Shown one piece after another: positions 32,248 through 36,584 of a stretch of 36,584 nt of DNA. The first letter of the stretch is position 1. Every line of letters starts with the position of its first letter. Made by a program: the position numbers and the translations under genes. The notes under the pieces were generated by a model, which saw only the letters and a list, made by a program, of their open reading frames with translations, did no database searches and was not told the origin of the DNA. Source of the DNA: Opitutia bacterium (GTDB lineage Bacteria; Verrucomicrobiota; Verrucomicrobiia; Opitutales; Opitutaceae); assembly GCA_947461205.1 (NCBI GenBank), contig CANHJG010000040.1:1-36584 (forward strand), read 5' to 3'.

Positions 32248-33504
32248 TCATTTGCCTCCGTTGACGCGGATCTTGGCGCGGTCGTAGAGGCCGAGCCGCA
32301 GCACCTGGTCGAGCGGACCGGAGACGTTCACCGTGAACGTGATTTTTTCGAGGACCTCGCCGACGCCGGTCGGGCGGGCGACAACGTCCACCCGGGCCGA
32401 ACGCGGGCCGCCGGCACCGTCGGGATAGAGCTGCACGCGCAGACTCTCCACGGCGAGCGGGGACTGGCCGAGTTCGATCCGCTGGAGCATGCGGTGGGCG
32501 GGGTTTTCAACGGAAAACCAGCGGCCGATCGGGCCCAGGAAGGACGGCAAAAGCTCGAGGCGGGGCGGAGAGCGGCCTGTGAGCAGACCGGGCGAGGCCG
32601 CGAGCCGAACCGTTGCCGGCTCGGCGGGTGAAACCGCGAGCGAGCCGTCGCCCGGCCCGATCCCGGACTGGAGACTCCAATTGATAGAAACGCGGCCGGC
32701 GACCTGCCCCTGGGCTTCACGGAGGGCCTGCGGCACGAGCGCCGCCAGCTCGCCCAGCGCAACACTGGAAAACTCGGCCAGACTGACCACCGACGGCGCC
32801 GCCGGATCGAGCGTGAACGGCGCCAGCGTGACGCGTCCGCCAAACGCGGCGACTTCGGCGCGTGTGACGGCGAGACGACCGGCGGCGGCCGCGGCGACGT
32901 CGAGGAGGAGGTTGTGCGCGGTGAGACCGGCGACCTGGATTGTTTCAACCTTCACCTGGGCAGAGCGGACGGCGGCGCGGTTGGCCACGATCACGAAGTC
33001 GGCGTCGACGCCCACACCCGTTGCGGTCCATTTCTGCGCGAGACTGCCCGCGGTGCCCGCCGCCAGCGTCACGTGCACGGCACCCGAGGCCTCCGCCCCA
33101 CGCCACTGGCCCGCGCCCGCCAGAGCGAGTTGTCCCGTGAACGCGAAATCGTCGGGCAGCGATTTGAGGCCGGCCTGATCGACCGTCAGCCGCCACCACG
33201 AGGCGGCATCGATCTTTGCCTCCACGAGGCGCCACGTGCCAGGGGCGTCGCCCGCAGGAGGCGTGAGTTCGACGCGGAGCACCAGACCGGGTGAGGTTGC
33301 GGTGGCACTGAGCGCCAGCCCCGCACCCGCGAGCGGCTGCGCCTCGATGCGCCACGCCAGCGCGGGGAACCCGGGTAGCTGCGGCAAGGCGAGTTGGCCG
33401 GAGAGTTCGCCCCGGATCGGGGGCCAGCGCCGCACCGGCTCCGCGGCCATCACGCCGGCCGCCAGCGCGGCGAAGGCGAAAAGGCGGAGGGAGGGGCGAC
33501 GCAT
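32248..33504 (-). CDS. ydbH: Short YdbH-like AsmA-type intermembrane bridge protein
   Basis: A 418-residue exported protein with signal or anchor (LRLFAFAALAAGVMA), placed upstream of ynbE and ydbL as in E. coli. Internal segments of alternating beta character, such as LSGQLALPQLPGFPALAWRIEAQ, fit the beta-taco fold of AsmA-like bridges. The C-terminal half has ARVDVVARPTGVGEVLEKITFTVNVSGPLDQVLRLGLYDRAKI, which resembles the YdbH C-terminus with its final basic end. E. coli YdbH is 879 residues, so this copy is less than half that length. I saw no broken frame upstream: the 230 nt to glgP hold no further YdbH-like sequence, so it looks naturally short rather than truncated. Assignment rests on the operon order plus C-terminal similarity. 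Confidence 0.75.
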   Translation of the reverse strand: MRRPSLRLFAFAALAAGVMAAEPVRRWPPIRGELSGQLALPQLPGFPALAWRIEAQPLAGAGLALSATATSPGLVLRVELTPPAGDAPGTWRLVEAKIDAASWWRLTVDQAGLKSLPDDFAFTGQLALAGAGQWRGAEASGAVHVTLAAGTAGSLAQKWTATGVGVDADFVIVANRAAVRSAQVKVETIQVAGLTAHNLLLDVAAAAAGRLAVTRAEVAAFGGRVTLAPFTLDPAAPSVVSLAEFSSVALGELAALVPQALREAQGQVAGRVSINWSLQSGIGPGDGSLAVSPAEPATVRLAASPGLLTGRSPPRLELLPSFLGPIGRWFSVENPAHRMLQRIELGQSPLAVESLRVQLYPDGAGGPRSARVDVVARPTGVGEVLEKITFTVNVSGPLDQVLRLGLYDRAKIRVNGGK

Positions 33505-33734
33505 GCTGAGTCAGATTTGTGAAACGCGCGGCGGTGGCCAGCCAACTCGCCGTGCGCCCCGCCGCTCGGGCGCATCTCGGTTTGTTGCAGCGCTCAGTTT
33601 CCCCCGCACTGGGCCGTGCGCTCCGCGCGCGGCTCAACGAGTCCCGCCACGATCGGCGATCCACCGCCCGCGGAGCGGCCGGCCCACCTCGGGCGATGTT
33701 TGCAGGAAAGTGAGATGCGCCCCCGCCGCGGCGT

Positions 33735-36455
33735 TTACGGCACGGGCACGGGGGTGAGATTCCAGATCTGGCGGGCGTATTCGCGGATGGTCCGGTCGCT
33801 GGAAAACTTGCCCACGCGGGCCGTGTTGAGGATCGCCATCTTCGCCCACTTGGATTGATCGCGATAGGCGGCATCGACGCGCGCCTGTGCATCGCTGTAG
33901 GACCGGAAGTCGGCGAGCAGCAGATACGGATCGCCGCCGTGCAACAGACTGCCGTGGACGTGCGAAAACGCACCCTGTTCGCCCGGCGTAAAATAATCGC
34001 TGCCCAGCCAGTCGACCACCGCGCGGAGTTCCTCGTCGGCGTGGTAATAATCCCAGGGCTTGTAGCCCTTGGCCCCGAGCGCCTCCACCTCGTCGACGGT
34101 CAGACCGAAGATGAAGATGTTGTCGTCGCCGACCTCCTCCCGGATTTCGACGTTGGCGCCGTCGAGCGTGCCGATCGTGAGCGAGCCGTTGGCCATCAGC
34201 TTCATGTTGCCGGTGCCGGAGGCCTCCTTGCCGGCGGTGGAGATCTGCTCCGAAAGGTCCGCGGCGGGAATGATTTTTTCGGCGAGCGAGACGCGATAGT
34301 TGGGCAAAAAAGCGACCTTCAATTTGCCGCCGATGCGGGCGTCGGCATTGATGTGGGCGCCGATGACATTAATCGCACGGATGATGTTTTTCGCAAGGTC
34401 GTAGCCCGGCGCGGCCTTGGCGCCGAAGACGAAGACGCGCGGCACGATATCGAGCGTCGGGTTTTGCAGAAGCCGGCGGTAGAGCGCGAGGATGTGCAGC
34501 AAGTTCAGATGTTGCCGCTTGTATTCATGGAGCCGCTTGATCTGCACGTCGAAGAGGGCGTCGGGGGAAACCTCGACGCCGCACTGCTCCCGGATGATCG
34601 CGGCCAGTTCGACCTTGTTGGCGCGCTTGATCGCCATGAACTCGCGCTGGAAGGCGGGATCGTCGGCGAACGCTTCGAGCCCGCGCAGCCGGTCGAGGTC
34701 GCGCACCCAGGCCTCGCCGCCGAGCTTTTGGGTGATGAGCGACGAGAGGCGGAGGTTGCTCTTGAGGAGCCAGCGGCGCGGCGTGATGCCGTTAGTCTTG
34801 TTCTGGAATTTGCCGGGATAAAGCGCGTCGAACTCGGGGAAGAGGTCTTTTTTCAGCAACGCGGTGTGGAGCGCGGCGACGCCGTTCACGGCGTGGGAAC
34901 CGGCGACGGCGAGGTTGGCCATGCGCACCATCTTGTGGCCGTTTTCCTCAATGAGGGAGCAGATGCGTTTCTTGTCATTGTCCCCGGGCCACTTCGCCTC
35001 GACGGCCAGCATGAGGTGGGTGTTGATGTCGTAGATGAGCTGGAGGTGGCGCGGTAGCACCCGTTCGAAGAGACCGACCCCCCATTGCTCCAACGCCTCG
35101 GGGAGCAGGGTGTGATTCGTGTAGGCGAACGTCTTGGACACGATGGCCCAGGCGTCGTCCCAGGCCCTGTGCTCCTCGTCGGTGAGGATGCGCATGAGCT
35201 CGACGACCGCGATGGCTGGGTGCGTGTCGTTGAGCTGGACAGCGACCTTGTCGGAGAAGTTGGACCAACCGTTGCCCGGGGAGCGGAAGTGGCGGCGGAT
35301 GAGGTCGCGCAGCGAGCAGGCGACGAAGAAATACTGCTGCACGAGGCGCAGTTCCTTGCCGTTTTCGGTCTTGTCGTTCGGGTAGAGAACTTTTGAGACG
35401 GTCTCGCCGACGGCTTTTTCCCGCACGGCATCGACGTAGCCGCCGCTGTTGAACGCGGCGAGATCGAAGTCTTCGGTGGATTTCGAGGCCCAGAGGCGCA
35501 GCAGATTGACGGTCTTGGTGCCGAAGCCGGCAATCGGAATGTCATGCGGGACGCCGAGGAGGGTCTTGGTGCCGACCCAGCGCGGGCGATAGTTGCCGCG
35601 GTCGTCGAACACGTTTTCCACGCGGCCGAAGATGCGGACTTCCTGAGTGTATTCGGGGCGGACGACCTCCCACGGGCTGCCGAAAATAATCCAGTTGTCG
35701 GGGGCCTCGACTTGGTTGCCATGCTGAAACGCCTGCTTAAAGAGGCCGAATTCGTAATAGATGCCGTAGCCGAGCGCCGGGTAGTCGAGGGTCGCGAGCG
35801 AATCAAGGAAGCACGCGGCGAGGCGGCCGAGACCGCCGTTGCCGAGGCCCATGTCCACTTCGGATTCGCGGATGCGGTCGAAATCCTGGCCCAGGGACTC
35901 GAGGGCCACCTTGGCGGTGTCGAGGAGGCCGGTGGCGAGGAGGTTGTTGCCGAAGAGCCGGCCCATCAGATATTCGAGGGAGAAATAGTAAATGCGGCGG
36001 ACGTTCTGGGCGTTGTGGACGGCCTGCGTCGCAATCATGCGCTCGTGAATCGTGTCGCGCACGGCGAGGGCGGTGGCGACCCACCAGTCGCGCGGCGTGG
36101 CGGAGCCCGGGTGGCGCGCGAGGGTCGAGACGAGATGGCGCTGGATCAGCGAACGGAAAACGTCCGTGGGCGTGTCTTCGGAGGCGTGGGGGTGGTGAAT
36201 CGACTGGATCAGGCCGGCGGTCGGGAACGGGGCGGTGCTGGAGCGTTCGTCGGGGGCGAGGTGCGGCAACGGGTACCCGGCGGGCGCCGGGGCCGGAGCG
36301 GGTGTCGCGATGGGCGCGGGCGCTTTGGCGGCCGCGGCGGAACGGGCGGGCTGGGCCTTCGCCTTAGGTTTGGTCTTGGGCGCCGGCTTGGTCGTGGGTG
36401 CGGACTCGGCTTTGGACGCGGATTTCTTCTTGGGAGCGGTCGGCATGGAAAACAT
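33735..36455 (-). CDS. glgP: Glycogen/alpha-glucan phosphorylase with basic N-terminal tail
   Basis: A 906-residue glycogen phosphorylase (GT35), releasing glucose 1-phosphate from alpha-1,4-glucans. Family motifs: [11 protein letters not shown] (about 155-165), [58 protein letters not shown] and the pyridoxal-phosphate site [23 protein letters not shown], where the Lys forms the Schiff base. The first 60 or so residues are an Ala/Lys/Pro-rich low-complexity tail ([20 protein letters not shown] and on), with strongly positive charge, absent from typical phosphorylases, which are about 810-840 residues. Two nearby starts exist (36455 and 36446); the first is used here. It is 47 nt downstream of the mutL stop on the same strand. 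Confidence 0.96.
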   Translation of the reverse strand: MFSMPTAPKKKSASKAESAPTTKPAPKTKPKAKAQPARSAAAAKAPAPIATPAPAPAPAGYPLPHLAPDERSSTAPFPTAGLIQSIHHPHASEDTPTDVFRSLIQRHLVSTLARHPGSATPRDWWVATALAVRDTIHERMIATQAVHNAQNVRRIYYFSLEYLMGRLFGNNLLATGLLDTAKVALESLGQDFDRIRESEVDMGLGNGGLGRLAACFLDSLATLDYPALGYGIYYEFGLFKQAFQHGNQVEAPDNWIIFGSPWEVVRPEYTQEVRIFGRVENVFDDRGNYRPRWVGTKTLLGVPHDIPIAGFGTKTVNLLRLWASKSTEDFDLAAFNSGGYVDAVREKAVGETVSKVLYPNDKTENGKELRLVQQYFFVACSLRDLIRRHFRSPGNGWSNFSDKVAVQLNDTHPAIAVVELMRILTDEEHRAWDDAWAIVSKTFAYTNHTLLPEALEQWGVGLFERVLPRHLQLIYDINTHLMLAVEAKWPGDNDKKRICSLIEENGHKMVRMANLAVAGSHAVNGVAALHTALLKKDLFPEFDALYPGKFQNKTNGITPRRWLLKSNLRLSSLITQKLGGEAWVRDLDRLRGLEAFADDPAFQREFMAIKRANKVELAAIIREQCGVEVSPDALFDVQIKRLHEYKRQHLNLLHILALYRRLLQNPTLDIVPRVFVFGAKAAPGYDLAKNIIRAINVIGAHINADARIGGKLKVAFLPNYRVSLAEKIIPAADLSEQISTAGKEASGTGNMKLMANGSLTIGTLDGANVEIREEVGDDNIFIFGLTVDEVEALGAKGYKPWDYYHADEELRAVVDWLGSDYFTPGEQGAFSHVHGSLLHGGDPYLLLADFRSYSDAQARVDAAYRDQSKWAKMAILNTARVGKFSSDRTIREYARQIWNLTPVPVP

Positions 36456-36502
36456 GGGATGCTAAGAACACGATTCGTGCCAGAGCGAGCGCCGGTTGAG
36501 GC

Positions 36503-36584
36503 TTATTTTTGGAACCGGCGGGCGAGTTCGCCGTGGCTGAGCTCGATGTAGGTCGGGCGGCCGGCGGGATTGGTAAGCGGCGTA
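36503..36584 (-). CDS. mutL: DNA mismatch repair protein MutL, C-terminal end (cut by window edge)
   Basis: The last 26 codons of an open frame on the minus strand that runs off the window end. The visible product ends TPLTNPAGRPTYIELSHGEL and then ARRFQK, matching the conserved MutL C-terminus in which GRP, a short strand and a final basic helix (ELxxxF) close the dimerisation domain. The stop is TAA at 36503-36505. Only the tail is visible, so endonuclease motifs cannot be checked. It precedes glgP by 47 nt on the same strand. Confidence 0.78.
   Translation of the reverse strand, partial: TPLTNPAGRPTYIELSHGELARRFQK

Noticed and set aside
33505-33734. Missing 5' half of ydbH lost by frameshift
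   Set aside because: The 230 nt before the start contain no YdbH-like sequence in any frame and a glgP stop lies directly upstream, so a recent truncation is not supported.

Overview
The window is high-GC, densely coded chromosomal DNA with no mobile element, CRISPR array, rRNA or tRNA that I could find. Gene content suggests a Gram-negative aerobe or facultative organism of the PVC group, most likely Verrucomicrobia (Opitutaceae-like). The pointers are the large secreted propeller-cytochrome c protein, the AspRS type, the ferrochelatase with internal cysteines and the YdbH/YnbE/YdbL set. This placement is inference from protein character, not from a search.

Layout. 1-2985 (minus): two tandem glnK-amtB units (P-II regulator plus ammonium channel), the last amtB cut by the window edge. 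3196-6654 (minus): aspS and gpmI. 6882-13207 (plus): hemH with a hybrid histidine kinase 1 nt behind it, a SulP transporter and a DUF1275 membrane protein. 13339-15784 (minus): recF, a TauE/SafE permease and ruvC with overlapping ends. 15913-18085 (plus): a GmhA-like isomerase and a secreted amidase. 18108-19154 (minus): a NUP-family protein. 19235-19744 (plus): a cyclophilin. 19777-25416 (minus): ald, a secreted alpha/beta hydrolase, psuG and a secreted propeller-cytochrome c protein. 25518-26021 (plus): folA. 26051-26575 (minus): a gamma-carbonic-anhydrase-like protein, then a possible 42-residue membrane protein (26651-26779). 26885-31535 (minus): a complete BMP-type nucleoside ABC importer. 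31629-33504 (minus): ydbH-ynbE-ydbL. 33735-36455 (minus): glycogen phosphorylase with a basic Lys/Ala/Pro tail. 36503-36584 (minus): the 3' end of mutL.

Themes. Nitrogen: two P-II/Amt pairs and alanine dehydrogenase. Nucleosides: the BMP importer, the NUP protein and pseudouridine-5'-phosphate glycosidase. Envelope: a compact version of the YdbH-YnbE-YdbL intermembrane lipid-transport set. Repair: recF, ruvC and mutL.

Most start codons have no visible Shine-Dalgarno sequence. The two clear exceptions are inside overlapping gene junctions. The points most worth a second look are the duplicated glnK-amtB layout with matching leader architecture, the His-to-Glu change in the AmtB pore, the four-cysteine insert in ferrochelatase, the half-length YdbH, the nested inverted repeat between recF and gmhA, and a strong terminator hairpin ending 4 nt before the start codon of the cytochrome gene.
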